DNA of 64,000 nt from contig JAICQQ010000002.1 in NCBI GenBank assembly GCA_025937785.1, positions 1 to 64,000 on the forward strand, in the 5' to 3' direction. Numbering within the stretch: the stretch's first letter is position 1; every line of letters begins with the position of its first letter. The position numbers and the translations under genes were made by a program. Positions 1 through 11,362 of the stretch are shown here, in pieces. A model generated the notes under the pieces. That model saw only the letters and a list, made by a program, of their open reading frames with translations, searched no databases and was not told where the DNA came from. The stretch is from Polyangiaceae bacterium. GTDB taxonomy: Bacteria > Myxococcota_A > Polyangia > Polyangiales > Polyangiaceae.

Positions 1-1062
1 GGCATGTCGCTGACCGAAGCCGCGCGGCTCGCGCCCCACGCTGTGTTCTTGCCAACACGCGACGGCGTGTACTCCGACTACGCGCGCCGCGTCGTCGCCA
101 TCGCGCAGCGCTACTCGCCGGTCGTACAAGTGGCGAGCATCGACGAACTGTACATGGACCTTTCCGGGTGCGAGCGTTTGTACCGCGAGCCGCGCGATAT
201 CTCCGACGACGCCACCATCCAGCGTAAGGTGAAGGAGCTCATCGATGTCATCGGGCGGGAAGAGGGTCTGCCGGCGAGCATTGGCGTGGCGAGCAGCAAG
301 CGCATGGCGAAGGTCGCCAGCGGCCTGGCCAAGCCGAACGGCGTCTTGTTCGTGCCCGTCGGTGACGAAGCCTGCGTGCTAGCGCCGCTCCCGGTGCGAA
401 AACTTCCGGGGATAGGGCCAGTCGCCGAACGCAAGTTGGCCGAAGCAGGCATTGCGACGCTGGGAGAGTTGGCGAATCTACCGCGCGCTAAAGCCTCCAA
501 GATCTTCGGAGCATGGGCCGATGCGATCCAATCGGGCGCGCGCGGCCAGGGCTCCGCCGACCTGGGGCGCGAGCGCCCCGCGTTTCGCGAGTACGACCCC
601 GCCGGCGAAGCGATCGGTAGCATCTCCAACGAACAAACCTTTCGCGAAGACGTGCGCGACATGCGTTCGATCGAGCGCGTGCTTTCGGTGCTCGCCGAAC
701 GCGTCTGCTTTCGCGCCCGCAAGCGCGGCGTCGAAGCGCGTACGGTCACGCTGAAGCTGCGCTATGCGGACTTCCAAACGCTGACTCGCTCGCACACCAT
801 GACGCCCACCAACTCGGAGCTGCGGGTGTTGCCCTTGGTCCGCTCGCTGCTCGCCGGAGCGCGCACGCGCCGCCTGCCCATCAGGCTGCTCGGCATCGCC
901 TTGTCGAACTTGGGACATCACGCGCTGCAGCTCTCGCTGTTCAACGACGCCGAGCGGCTCCACGACAGCGTCGACGCGGTCCGCGAACGTTTCGGTTACG
1001 ACGCGCTGCGCCTGGCCTCGAGCGAAGCATTCGCGGCAGCTACGCGCCGGGCGCCCCCTTGA
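1..1062 (+). CDS. dinB: DNA polymerase IV (Y-family, DinB), 5' end outside the window
   Basis: Error-prone translesion DNA polymerase acting in the cytoplasm. The reading frame is open at base 1, so the true start lies upstream. About 55-60 residues are missing, including the first catalytic aspartate of the palm (the DMDAFF region in this family). Numbering from the first Met at base 4, the second catalytic motif SIDE is at 45-48, the conserved SIGVASSK segment at 92-99, and the helix-hairpin-helix LPGIGPVAERKL starts near 134. The little-finger domain follows and the protein ends shortly after LSLFND. It converges on the histidine kinase gene, with about 36 bp between stops. The family call is firm. 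The gene is partial only because of the window edge; the visible part shows no damage. Confidence 0.93.
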   Translation, partial: GMSLTEAARLAPHAVFLPTRDGVYSDYARRVVAIAQRYSPVVQVASIDELYMDLSGCERLYREPRDISDDATIQRKVKELIDVIGREEGLPASIGVASSKRMAKVASGLAKPNGVLFVPVGDEACVLAPLPVRKLPGIGPVAERKLAEAGIATLGELANLPRAKASKIFGAWADAIQSGARGQGSADLGRERPAFREYDPAGEAIGSISNEQTFREDVRDMRSIERVLSVLAERVCFRARKRGVEARTVTLKLRYADFQTLTRSHTMTPTNSELRVLPLVRSLLAGARTRRLPIRLLGIALSNLGHHALQLSLFNDAERLHDSVDAVRERFGYDALRLASSEAFAAATRRAPP

Positions 1063-1098
1063 TCGTCCGCTCCGAGCAGTATCGCCCAGTCCCCGCGG

Positions 1099-3303
1099 CT
1101 AAGACGCGCCCATTCTCGCGATGATGTTCTCCAACGCGTCATTGGCCACGGGCTTCACCAGATGATGATCGAAGCCCGCCTCTTGACTCTTCTGGCGATC
1201 CTCGCGCGAGCCGTACCCGCTCAGGGCAACCAAGAGCAGTTTGTCGGGAGGTAGTTCCGCACGCAACCGCCGCGCCACTTCGTATCCGTCGAATCCCGGC
1301 AATCCCAGGTCGACGAAAGCAACCTCGGGCGGCGACGCCAGAGCCCGAGAGACGCCGCTCGGCCCGTCGTTCGCGACGTCGACCCTGTGCCCGCGCAACT
1401 CCAAGAGTGCCTGCAGCATTTCGCGAGCGTCCCGATTGTCCTCGACCAAGAGCACGTGGCGGCGAGAGCTCCGTACGGCGGGCGTGTCGACCGGAGCGTC
1501 CTCGGGCGGCTCGATGCTCGGAAGGTCGACGGTGAAGACACTGCCGCGGTTCGCGCCGGGGCTGGTGGCGCTGACCTCGCCGCCGTGCATCTCGACCAAG
1601 CGACGCACCAACGTCAAGCCGATGCCGAGCCCCCCCTGGGCACGATCGAGAGCCTGCTCCCCCTGCGTGAACAGCCCGAAAACTTCGGGCAAGAGCTCCG
1701 ACGGAATGCCTACTCCGTCATCACTGACCTGCAGACTGGCGCGCCCGTCTTCCGTACGCGTCACGATCGCGATGTGCCCGCCCTTCGGCGTGTACTTCGC
1801 CGCATTGACGACCAGGTTGTTGATCACTTGCTCGAACCTGGTGGCGTCGGCACGAACCCACGCGGGCTCGAGATCCAAGTGCACCGAGTGGCTCTCGAGA
1901 TAGCCCGCGGCGGTCAATGACGCGATCGAGTGGCGCACGCACTCGGCAAGGTCGACGGTCCCCAACTCTAGGATGACCTTACCGCTCACCACCCGGGCGA
2001 CGTCGAGCAAGTCATCGACGAGCCGCGCCAGATGGTCCACTTGGCGGCGGATCACGCGCCGGGCCTTGGTTTCGGTGGCGGAGGGTTCCTCCTTGCGAGG
2101 CTGGGCCTCGATCACGGCGATGGCATTGCCGATCGCCGACATCGGATTCCGAAGCTCGTGACCGAGCATCGCCAAGAACTCGTCCTTGCTGCGGTTGGCC
2201 TTTTCCGCCGCCGTGCGTGCGTCACGCTCGCGCGCCAAGGTTTCTTCTAGCTCGCGCTCCGCTTTGCGCCGAGCCCGGGCCGCTCCTACCAGCGCGAGCG
2301 CTACGTCGTGCACTTCGGCCACCTGCGTGGGTGGCAGCTCTGGAACGGCACCGTGGCCCACCGCTTGGGCTGCGCTGCGGAGCTCACGAATGGGTCGTGT
2401 CACCAAGCGCGCCATCGCCAGCGATACCAGCGCGCCGACCACGAGCGACACGAACAGGCCCAACCCCACCGTGGCCAATGACTGGCTGACCGCTTCGTCG
2501 ATCTGCTTCGTGGGTATGCCGACCGCAACGCTCCAACCCGATTCCGTCGACCGGCTGAATGCGGCATAGATTTCTTGCCCTTCGAGCGTGGAGGATTGCC
2601 CCCAGCCCTCGTCCCCGCGCGCCATCAGGTTCTGCATGCTAGGGGAAGGCGGACGGCCGAGCGCGCCTTCGTGGTTTCTGGATCGCGCGACGTGGTGACC
2701 ACGCGCGTCGAAGATCGACACGACGCCGTCCGGGGGCACCCGCTGGCGACGAATCACGTCCTGAATCGACGCGGGCGATACCAAGATCGTGAGCACGTAA
2801 GCCAGGCGCCCCTCTTGCACCACCGGCACGCACACCGCGAACGCGATGCGGCCGGCCTCCTTGCCCAGGTTGCCAATGGCGGGTTTGCCGGTCGTTTGCG
2901 CGCGCCGGAAGCTCGGATTCTGCGCCAAACTCGCCAGTGACGCGTCCAGCGGTTCGAGCACATTGAGCACCTGCTGCCCCCTGGGATCGGACAACGTGAT
3001 GGTGACCCAGTTGGGATACGCGCTCGCGGCGCGCTTGGCTTCCTCGTAGAACTTCGGAATGTCTCCCTGGTCGAGGGAGTCCGAAGCCACGAGCGTCTCG
3101 CCGGCCACGATCGTCTTTTGCAACTCGCCATCGACGGCGCTGACCATCGCGCGCATCGTCTCGATCGTGGCCCGCGCAATCTCTGCCTTCTGATTGCGCT
3201 CCTGCAGCACTACCGCGACTCCGAAGAGCGCTGCGGTCGGCAACAGAGCCGCCGCTACGACCACCCACAAACGTCGGTGCAAAGGCGAAGGGGCGCGGGC
3301 CAT
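1099..3303 (-). CDS. hybrid sensor histidine kinase with extracytoplasmic sensor and C-terminal receiver
   Basis: A 734-residue membrane sensor. One membrane segment (about 12-34) is followed by an extracytoplasmic Cache-like sensor (about 36-275), a second segment (277-301), HAMP and coiled coil (300-370), the HisKA dimerisation domain with phospho-His382 in GHELRNP, a HATPase_c domain with DDGVGIP and GGLGIGL boxes, and a receiver whose phospho-acceptor Asp665 lies in FVDLGLPG. The longest frame starts at 3507, but its first 68 residues are Arg/Ser-rich and run through the divergent cyclase start. The ATG at 3303, just before the first membrane segment, is therefore preferred. No separate response regulator is adjacent, so output may pass through the attached receiver or a distant partner. 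The ligand is unknown. Confidence 0.9.
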   Translation of the reverse strand: MARAPSPLHRRLWVVVAAALLPTAALFGVAVVLQERNQKAEIARATIETMRAMVSAVDGELQKTIVAGETLVASDSLDQGDIPKFYEEAKRAASAYPNWVTITLSDPRGQQVLNVLEPLDASLASLAQNPSFRRAQTTGKPAIGNLGKEAGRIAFAVCVPVVQEGRLAYVLTILVSPASIQDVIRRQRVPPDGVVSIFDARGHHVARSRNHEGALGRPPSPSMQNLMARGDEGWGQSSTLEGQEIYAAFSRSTESGWSVAVGIPTKQIDEAVSQSLATVGLGLFVSLVVGALVSLAMARLVTRPIRELRSAAQAVGHGAVPELPPTQVAEVHDVALALVGAARARRKAERELEETLARERDARTAAEKANRSKDEFLAMLGHELRNPMSAIGNAIAVIEAQPRKEEPSATETKARRVIRRQVDHLARLVDDLLDVARVVSGKVILELGTVDLAECVRHSIASLTAAGYLESHSVHLDLEPAWVRADATRFEQVINNLVVNAAKYTPKGGHIAIVTRTEDGRASLQVSDDGVGIPSELLPEVFGLFTQGEQALDRAQGGLGIGLTLVRRLVEMHGGEVSATSPGANRGSVFTVDLPSIEPPEDAPVDTPAVRSSRRHVLLVEDNRDAREMLQALLELRGHRVDVANDGPSGVSRALASPPEVAFVDLGLPGFDGYEVARRLRAELPPDKLLLVALSGYGSREDRQKSQEAGFDHHLVKPVANDALENIIARMGAS

Positions 3304-3418
3304 CGTCCCGGCGATCTCAGCGCGTCCCAGCGTGGCACGCAAGCGGAGACGCGCCCCCGACCGAGGTAATCTGCCACAGCTGTTGCCAAGCGCCTGCCCC
3401 CTGGCCATGCTGAGGCCA

Positions 3419-4876
3419 ATGCCGGCGAGATTTTGGGAGTTCGCGGAGGGGCTCTTGGCCAACGTGCGCCTCGCGGACGTGCTCGACGTTTTGATCGTGT
3501 CGAGCATCGCCTACGGTACCGTCCGCTGGTTCCGCCAGTCGCGCTCGCGTCTCGTCATGAGCGGCTTGGCGACCCTCGTGCTCTTGTATTTCGCCGCACG
3601 CCTGCTCGAAATGCACCTGACGCTCGCTCTGTTCCAAGCGGGCATCACCGTCGCCGCGGTCACCCTCGTCGTGATCTTTCAGGACGAAATCAAGCGGGGC
3701 TTCGAACGGGTCGCGCTCGCGAGCCGCTTCCGAACCACCGGCGCCACGCGGAACTCGGACACCTTGGCGGACACGATAGCCGCTGCCACCGCGCATTTCG
3801 CGAAGAACCGGACCGGCGCGCTGGTCGTGTTCCGAGGTCGAGAGCCGCTGGAGCGCCATTTGACCGGCGGGGTGCGCTTGGACGGCCGGGTCAGCGAATC
3901 GCTGCTCTACAGCATCTTCGACACCAATTCGCCAGGACACGACGGCGCACTCATCATCGAGGACGGCGTTGCCAGTCTATTCGCGGTGCACCTCCCGCTT
4001 TCGGTGGAGATCAAAGGCGGTGAACGCTTCGGGACGCGTCATACGGCGGCGCTGGGGCTATCCGAACGCTGCGACGCGCTGGTGATAGTCGTATCGGAAG
4101 AGCGGGGCGTGATGAGCGTCGCGCAGAACGGGAAGCTCACCGAAGTGAGCTCGAGCCTCGAGCTCGCGCAAATCATTCGAGCATTCTCGCAGAAAGTTTC
4201 GCCTGACTTCGACGCCGCTGGTGTGCGCCGCTGGTTCAGCCACAACCTTGGACTCAAGCTCGTCAGCGTCGCCGTCGCGCTCGCGGCGTGGCTGGTCACC
4301 CTCGGGTATCGCAGTGAAACCGCCGTGCGCACCGTCAGCGTGCCGATCGTCTTCAGCGATGTCCCGAATGGGTGGGTGATCAAGAACGTGAACCCGCTCG
4401 AGGTGCGCCTCTCACTCTCGGGTCCGCAGCGCAAGCTGGAGGGCCTGGGCGACAGCCTGGCCGTATCGGTGAAGCCCGGAAAGCTGGCGCCCGGCACCTT
4501 GCGCACGACGTTGACCGGTCAGGACGTCAGCTTGCCTCCGGGCGTTCAGGTGCGCGACATTCAACCCAGCAGCGTTCAGTTCACCGCCGAACGCAGCGTG
4601 ACCACGGACGTGTCCGTGGAAGCGGACACACGTGGACCGCCCGCGCCGGGCTACGCGCTGCGAAGCGTCACCATGCAGCCGCAAGGTGTGCGCTTGGTTC
4701 TCCCCGAGTCGCAGCGGGCCAAGGTCCGTCGTGTCGCAACCGAGCCCATCGACCTGACGAGCTTCAGGACCAGTGCGACCGTGCGGGTCCCGGTCCTTTT
4801 ACCCACGGGCGCCGCGTTGGCGCCGGGCGAACCGGAAGTAGTCAGCGTACGCATCGAGGTGGCCGCACGTCGCTGA
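3419..4876 (+). CDS. diadenylate cyclase (CdaA/DisA_N type) fused to YbbR domains
   Basis: Predicted membrane enzyme joining two ATP into cyclic di-AMP. Three N-terminal membrane segments (about 18-88) lead into a DAC domain with the signature DGA at 175-177 and RHT at 207-209, in the expected GHDGA and GTRHTAALG settings. After a linker there is another hydrophobic segment (about 278-296) followed by YbbR-type extracytoplasmic domains (about 300-485). In Firmicutes the YbbR part is normally a separate protein, CdaR, that modulates CdaA; here both are in one chain. The start is taken at ATG 3419; ATG 3407 is four codons upstream and also possible. The gene diverges from the histidine kinase with about 100-115 bp of shared upstream DNA. 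The symbol is left blank because of the fusion. Confidence 0.88.
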   Translation: MPARFWEFAEGLLANVRLADVLDVLIVSSIAYGTVRWFRQSRSRLVMSGLATLVLLYFAARLLEMHLTLALFQAGITVAAVTLVVIFQDEIKRGFERVALASRFRTTGATRNSDTLADTIAAATAHFAKNRTGALVVFRGREPLERHLTGGVRLDGRVSESLLYSIFDTNSPGHDGALIIEDGVASLFAVHLPLSVEIKGGERFGTRHTAALGLSERCDALVIVVSEERGVMSVAQNGKLTEVSSSLELAQIIRAFSQKVSPDFDAAGVRRWFSHNLGLKLVSVAVALAAWLVTLGYRSETAVRTVSVPIVFSDVPNGWVIKNVNPLEVRLSLSGPQRKLEGLGDSLAVSVKPGKLAPGTLRTTLTGQDVSLPPGVQVRDIQPSSVQFTAERSVTTDVSVEADTRGPPAPGYALRSVTMQPQGVRLVLPESQRAKVRRVATEPIDLTSFRTSATVRVPVLLPTGAALAPGEPEVVSVRIEVAARR

Positions 4877-4997
4877 GCCGCCCGCCCTCAGCCCCGAACG
4901 CGAATCGGCCAGCCTTGCCGTCGACGCCGAGTCAGGAAACCGTCGATTCCGCCGTTCGCTTCGGGAAATGCCTTGATCTGTGCCCCTAGACCCCGCT

Positions 4998-6988
<1,991 letters not shown>

Positions 6989-6989
<1 letters not shown>

Positions 6990-7840
6990 TGAAGCGAGCC
7001 TGCCGAGCGATCGTCACCCTGGCCCTGCTCGGGGCCGTTTCGGCGTGCAACGGGTTCTTCTATCAGCCGACGCAGAGCTTGGGCAGCTGGCCCCAACGCA
7101 AGTTCGAGAACGTGTGGCTGCGCACACCCGACGGCGCAACGCTGCATGGTTGGTTCTTTCCCACAACAGCTGCACCCAAAGGGACTTTCGTCCAATTTCA
7201 CGGAAACGCCGGGAACGTGTCGTGGCACTACGAGGCGCTCGATTGGGTGGTGGACCACGGCTACCAGCTCATCACCTTCGACTATCGAGGCTACGGCCGC
7301 TCGTCGGGCTACCCCTATCCCGAGGCGCTGCGACAGGACGCGCTGGCAGCGATCCGTTATGCCCAGGCATTGCCCCGCGGCTCCCGGCACCCTGACCTCG
7401 TGCTGTACGGCCAGAGCCTCGGGGGCGCGGTGCTTCTGGACGCGCTCGGACAGCTCGCTGATCGACGCCGCGTGCGCCTGGTCGTCGTCGAAGGCACCTT
7501 CCACTCGTACCAAGAGGTCGCCGCGAGCGCGCTCTGGCGCCGTCCCGTGCTGTTCCCGTTCACCGGCTTCGCGTATGCCACGATTTCGGACGACCACGCA
7601 CCCGCGCGGGCCGTACCCTCGGTGTCACCCACGCCGCTGCTCGTGATCCACGGCGACAACGACAGCATCGTGCCTCCGAGCTTCGGCCGCACCATCTATG
7701 CTCTGGCGCGTCCGCCCCGTGCGCTGTGGATCGTGCCTGGCGGACGCCATATCGACAGCATGCGCCGCCCCGAATATCAGGCGCGCCTGCTGTCGCTGGT
7801 CGAAGATCCTCTCGGGTCCATGGCCGCGCGCGCGCCGTAG
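6989..7840 (+). CDS. alpha/beta-hydrolase lipoprotein
   Basis: A 283-residue serine hydrolase tethered by a lipid. The N-terminus is a lipoprotein signal with lipobox VSAC (lipidated Cys20). The hydrolase fold shows an oxyanion-type HGNAGN (71-76), nucleophile Ser143 in GQSLGG, acid Asp225 in HGDNDSIVP and His254 in GGRH. This resembles bacterial BEM46/YfhR-like hydrolases. Its ATG overlaps the stop of the DUF4105 gene, so expression is probably coupled and both products are exported. Substrate unknown; an ester or lipid substrate is a guess. The gene ends just before a strong hairpin shared with the convergent DUF3015 gene. Confidence 0.87.
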
Positions 7841-7896
7841 CGGTTAGCCTCCGCCCCTCACGAGCCCCCCACGCCCCCACGCCCCCAAACTCCCCT

Positions 7897-7924
7897 CGCG
7901 GGCACGACTGCTGCCGTGCCCGCG
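7897..7924. terminator. hairpin between convergent genes, possible bidirectional terminator
   Basis: A perfect 10-bp inverted repeat (CGCGGGCACG / CGTGCCCGCG) with an 8-nt loop lies between the convergent hydrolase and DUF3015 stops. The plus-strand side continues into a moderately T-rich CGTTCGTTT. There is no long T run, so termination efficiency is uncertain, but the position fits a shared terminator. Confidence 0.65.
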
Positions 7925-7937
7925 CGAGTCGTTCGTT

Positions 7938-8426
7938 TCAGCTCAAGCCACCGCAGCTGAGCGACTGCTCGCTCTTCAGCACGACGACGACGCTTTCGCT
8001 GACTGCAACGTCACTCACCGAGGCGTTCGGGAAGATCGTGCGGAAGTTCTTCTGCAGCGTTGCGCCCACGGCTGCCGGATTCTGGCACCCGGCGAGCTGG
8101 GTCAGACTGACGATGGTCTCGCCGTTGCCACGAGCAATATCCTTGGCGAGCGTCGCGCGATTGGTTTGCACGAAGGCCTTGGCACTAGCTGCCTTCGTCT
8201 CGCCGCCGGCACAATTGCTCGTGCCCGACGTGATGCCGAAGGTCTGGTTGCCGGAGGTGCCGTTCGTGGTAGCCGCGAACACCTGAGTGAACCCCGAGTC
8301 TGGCTCGAAGATCATGGAACCCAAACCGCAACCGGCGGGGCCGTAGCCGTCAGCCATGGCGCTGGCGCTCGTGAGGAACAGTCCCAGTCCGAGTAAGCAG
8401 ACGAATTTCGAAGTAGTCTTTCGCAT
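7938..8426 (-). CDS. DUF3015-family exported protein
   Basis: A 162-residue protein with a classical signal peptide (LLGLGLFLTSASAMA, cleavage before DGYG) and a mature part rich in Gly, Thr, Ser and Ala with four cysteines. The GYGPAGCGLGSMIF segment and overall length match DUF3015 proteins, whose function is unknown. The start is well supported: a perfect AGGAGG (minus strand, 8434-8439) sits about 8 nt before the ATG. Monocistronic; it diverges from doxX across about 400 bp. Confidence 0.75.
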   Translation of the reverse strand: MRKTTSKFVCLLGLGLFLTSASAMADGYGPAGCGLGSMIFEPDSGFTQVFAATTNGTSGNQTFGITSGTSNCAGGETKAASAKAFVQTNRATLAKDIARGNGETIVSLTQLAGCQNPAAVGATLQKNFRTIFPNASVSDVAVSESVVVVLKSEQSLSCGGLS

Positions 8427-8582
8427 CTTCCATCCTCCTGAGCCTAGGGCTCGAGTCGTGGTGTGACCCCAAAGTGGCCAACGTATGCTGGTTACTAAGC
8501 AGCCTTCTCGGGGTCAATCGGGATGTTTTCACGGGCGCACACACGGACGAGGGGCCGCGCGCTTCATGAAACGATCTGCACA

Positions 8583-8628
8583 CGGTTTCGCACCAGTGAG
8601 CGGTTTCGTACTGGCACGGTTTGCACGA
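8583..8628. promoter_or_regulatory. repeated motif in the DUF3015/doxX intergenic region
   Basis: The 399-bp region between the divergent DUF3015 and DoxX genes holds no convincing gene. Within it three near-copies of CGGTTTCGYAC start at 8583, 8601 and 8617 (the third reads CGGTTTGCAC). CCAGT and ACTGG half-sites are interleaved as an inverted repeat. The arrangement suggests a regulator binding site, but no protein can be named. Confidence 0.35.
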
Positions 8629-8825
8629 AAACGGCTGCAAGCCGCTAAGTGGAACCCGAGTCAGAGTCGGCTGGGTGTCCGAGCTTTGCCCGCCCGCTGC
8701 CGGAGCAAACCGCTCAGGCTACCTTGCTCCACCCGACCCCACATGACCCCATTCACGTTAACGTTGGTGCTTTTTGTGAAGCAAGCACGAGGACCCGGGC
8801 CGGACTCGGTGGCAGTGTTCGGGCG

Positions 8826-9233
8826 ATGGCTCCTTTCGCGACGCTCGCCAAGCACCGTGACCTAGGCCTCTTGATTCTGCGCGTCGGCGTGGGCGTCATG
8901 TTCATCACTCATGGCGTTCCGAAGTTGGCACGTGGCGTAGATGGGTGGGAGCGCCTGGGCCGGACGATGGAGCTCGTGGGCATCGGGTTTGCTCCCACGC
9001 TCTGGGGACTTTTGGCGGCGTTGGCCGAGACGCTCGGAGGCCTGTGTTTGGCGCTGGGCCTGTGGACGCGCGCGGCGTGTTTGCCGCTCGTTTTCACCAT
9101 GGTCATGGCTGCCGTGAATCACCTCGCGAAGGGCGACGGCTTCGGCAAAGCGTCCCACGCGATCGAAGCGTGTTTCGTGTTCGCCGGCATCTTCTTCGCT
9201 GGCCCGGGCCGCTACAGCTTCGATAGGCGCTGA
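8826..9233 (+). CDS. DoxX-family membrane protein
   Basis: A 135-residue inner-membrane protein with about four hydrophobic helices. It carries DoxX-typical features: LRVGVGVMFITHGVPKL at the N-terminus, then LAETLGGLCLALGL, and a basic GKASHAIE loop before the last helix. DoxX relatives take part in quinone- or thiol-linked redox processes in other bacteria, but this subgroup is not characterised. The ATG at 8826 is chosen because the longer frame upstream (from 8649) is polar and unlike the family. It ends 9 bp before the convergent TPR membrane protein. Confidence 0.85.
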   Translation: MAPFATLAKHRDLGLLILRVGVGVMFITHGVPKLARGVDGWERLGRTMELVGIGFAPTLWGLLAALAETLGGLCLALGLWTRAACLPLVFTMVMAAVNHLAKGDGFGKASHAIEACFVFAGIFFAGPGRYSFDRR

Positions 9234-9242
9234 AGCGCAGCC

Positions 9243-11216
9243 CTACTTACGGTCTTTGGGGCCTTCGTTGTAGCCGCGGGGACGGTACTTCGGATCGACG
9301 CCGCGGTTCTCGTCACCGTGCTCGAGCGTGTCGCGAGCCAGATAGTCCAGCCAGCTCGTGGGGTGCGCATCGCTCAATGCCAACAGTTCGCTCCTGAGCG
9401 GCTCGAGCCCCTTCTGGTCGTACAAGCATTGCAGCGCGAGCGCGACCAGGTTCACGTCGTTCGGGTTCAGTACGAACCCAGCTTTGTAGTGGGGCCAGGC
9501 GTGCCTGGCCATCGTCGCACCGTCCCAACCGCGTTCGCCTCTGAGCCGGCAGAGGGTGTCGCCCTGGTACACGTGAGCCATGGCCCACTCCGGCGCGATG
9601 TCGATGGCGCGCTGGCCCGCCTCGAGACGCTCGTCGAGGCGGCCGCGAGCGCCCACCATCACGGCGTAGTTCAGGTGCGCTTTCGCACTGCCTGGGACTT
9701 GCGTGCGCGCGGCACGCCAGAAAGCCAGGTCGTCGCTGTAGTGCAGCGCATGGGTGCGCGCCTGCAACGCCTGAAAGCCGAAGTAGAAAATCGCGGCCAC
9801 GATTGTCGGCAACCGGCGCCATGCGAGCGCCCGCGCAAGCACCAGGCTCGTCACGAGCGACGCACCGATGACGGGGAGGTACCAGAAACGTTCCGCGCGA
9901 ACCGTGGGCAAGAGCGTGGGGATGTTCGAGTGTGGAAAGTAAGCGACGGGCACCCACACCAGACCTAGCGCCAACAACGCCCACCCGACTCCGTCAGCAC
10001 CGGGCAACGGATCGCGGACCGAGCCCGGAGCATCGGCGGCCGGGGGCGCCGCCTGGCGCTGCCGCTGGAGCACGCCCCACACCCAACATGCAACGCCGGC
10101 GAGCGGCGGGCCCACCAGCAGCAAGCCACCGAACACGCTCGAGGCGCTCACGACCCGCGCCGGAACGGGTTCAGCAGCGTAGGAGTAGTCGCCGCTCAGC
10201 GTGAAAGGCAACAGCACCTGGCCGAGGCCGTGCCAGTACACCCGGAGCGCACCCGCGACGCGATGGGGCACGTCGGCGGCGACGAGCGGGTTGTTGATCG
10301 GATCGCGAGGCAGGCGCGGTTGCTGAAACCAGCGCATGAAGTCGTGCATGGCTCGCTGGTGTAAAGGCGTTCCGTCGGGCAGGGGCTCGGCGAGCGCGTC
10401 GGGCAGCTCGATCGGGAAAAAGTGCCGCCGAAAGTAGGTGTATCCCACCAATGCCAACCCCGCGAACAACCAGGCCGCCGTGGCGCGCCCCGCACACCAC
10501 GGGCGCGCCGGGTGGAGATGCGGCGCTGTCACGAGCGCGGCCCAGCCCACGAGCGGCACGGCAACGAGCACGCTCTCCTTCGAGAAAAGTCCGAGCAGAA
10601 CCGCGCCCAGCACCCCGAAGGGCATCACGGCCATGGGCAGCCTGAGCGCGTGCAGCGCGAGCAACACGCCCAGCCCTCCGAGCACGTCCGCAAGCCCCAC
10701 GACGCCGGTCACCGCCTCGGTAATGACGGCCGAAAGCAGGAAGGCCGCTCCGGCAAACCAAGACAGCGCGCGCTCTCGACTGAGCGCCAGCACGAACGAG
10801 GCGACGAGCGCCGCGTTCGCCGCGTGGACGACGATGTTGACCCAATGGGGCAACCAGGGTAGCTCCGAGATACGCCAGAAGACCCACCACACCAGGTTCG
10901 GCAACGGGCGATATGAACCGATGGTGCGCTCAGGCGGCAACCCCCAGAAGTCCCGGCGGAACGCGTCGAGGAACCCGAGTTCGTGACCGTTCACGTAGGG
11001 GTTCGCGAGCAGCGCCTCTTGTTCGTCGAAGATGAAGTTCGAGGCCGGGCTGCGCGTGTAGACCAGGGCGGCGACGACCAGCGCTGGGGCGATCGCCACC
11101 CAAAAGCTGGGCCTCTGCTCGCTGAAGTAGCTGGCGACGCTGCGCCAGGCCCGCCCGAGCAGAGGCTCGCGCCGCGCTGGCGTGCTGCCCGAACCGGAGC
11201 TGTCGGCCGAAAACAT
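9243..11216 (-). CDS. polytopic membrane protein with C-terminal TPR region (GT-C/TMTC-like)
   Basis: A 657-residue protein with roughly ten or more hydrophobic segments across residues 40-510, followed by a soluble tail with TPR-like helices (NYAVMVGARGRLDERLEAGQ, then VYQGDTLCRL). The first extracytoplasmic loop holds FIFDEQEALLANPYV, an acidic placement seen in GT-C glycosyltransferases and in TMTC/DUF1736-type proteins. The layout of many helices plus C-terminal TPRs matches bacterial TMTC-like proteins. A role in lipid-linked sugar transfer to envelope molecules is plausible but inferred. Divergent from the first kinase gene with 146 bp between starts. Confidence 0.65.
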   Translation of the reverse strand: MFSADSSGSGSTPARREPLLGRAWRSVASYFSEQRPSFWVAIAPALVVAALVYTRSPASNFIFDEQEALLANPYVNGHELGFLDAFRRDFWGLPPERTIGSYRPLPNLVWWVFWRISELPWLPHWVNIVVHAANAALVASFVLALSRERALSWFAGAAFLLSAVITEAVTGVVGLADVLGGLGVLLALHALRLPMAVMPFGVLGAVLLGLFSKESVLVAVPLVGWAALVTAPHLHPARPWCAGRATAAWLFAGLALVGYTYFRRHFFPIELPDALAEPLPDGTPLHQRAMHDFMRWFQQPRLPRDPINNPLVAADVPHRVAGALRVYWHGLGQVLLPFTLSGDYSYAAEPVPARVVSASSVFGGLLLVGPPLAGVACWVWGVLQRQRQAAPPAADAPGSVRDPLPGADGVGWALLALGLVWVPVAYFPHSNIPTLLPTVRAERFWYLPVIGASLVTSLVLARALAWRRLPTIVAAIFYFGFQALQARTHALHYSDDLAFWRAARTQVPGSAKAHLNYAVMVGARGRLDERLEAGQRAIDIAPEWAMAHVYQGDTLCRLRGERGWDGATMARHAWPHYKAGFVLNPNDVNLVALALQCLYDQKGLEPLRSELLALSDAHPTSWLDYLARDTLEHGDENRGVDPKYRPRGYNEGPKDRK

Positions 11217-11362
11217 GCCAGGAGCTTATGCGAAGCAGCGCCAGCGCCAGCTGCGATTTTTCGGATCGCCGCGAGAAGCCGGCGCCGGTTCGGGCGGTCC
11301 TCACGAGCCCCCCGAGAACGGGGTTTCCTTGTGGCGCTCCGGTGATACGTTCCGGCACCCCC

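Noticed and set aside
3304-3507. N-terminal extension of the histidine kinase (68 residues upstream of ATG 3303)
   Set aside because: Arg/Ser-rich, unlike a sensor N-terminus, and it would run across the cyclase start. The membrane segment begins right after ATG 3303.
8611-8626. TGGCAC..TTTGCA resembling a sigma-54 -24/-12 promoter
   Set aside because: The spacing between GG and GC is 10 rather than 12 bp, so it cannot serve as a canonical sigma-54 promoter.
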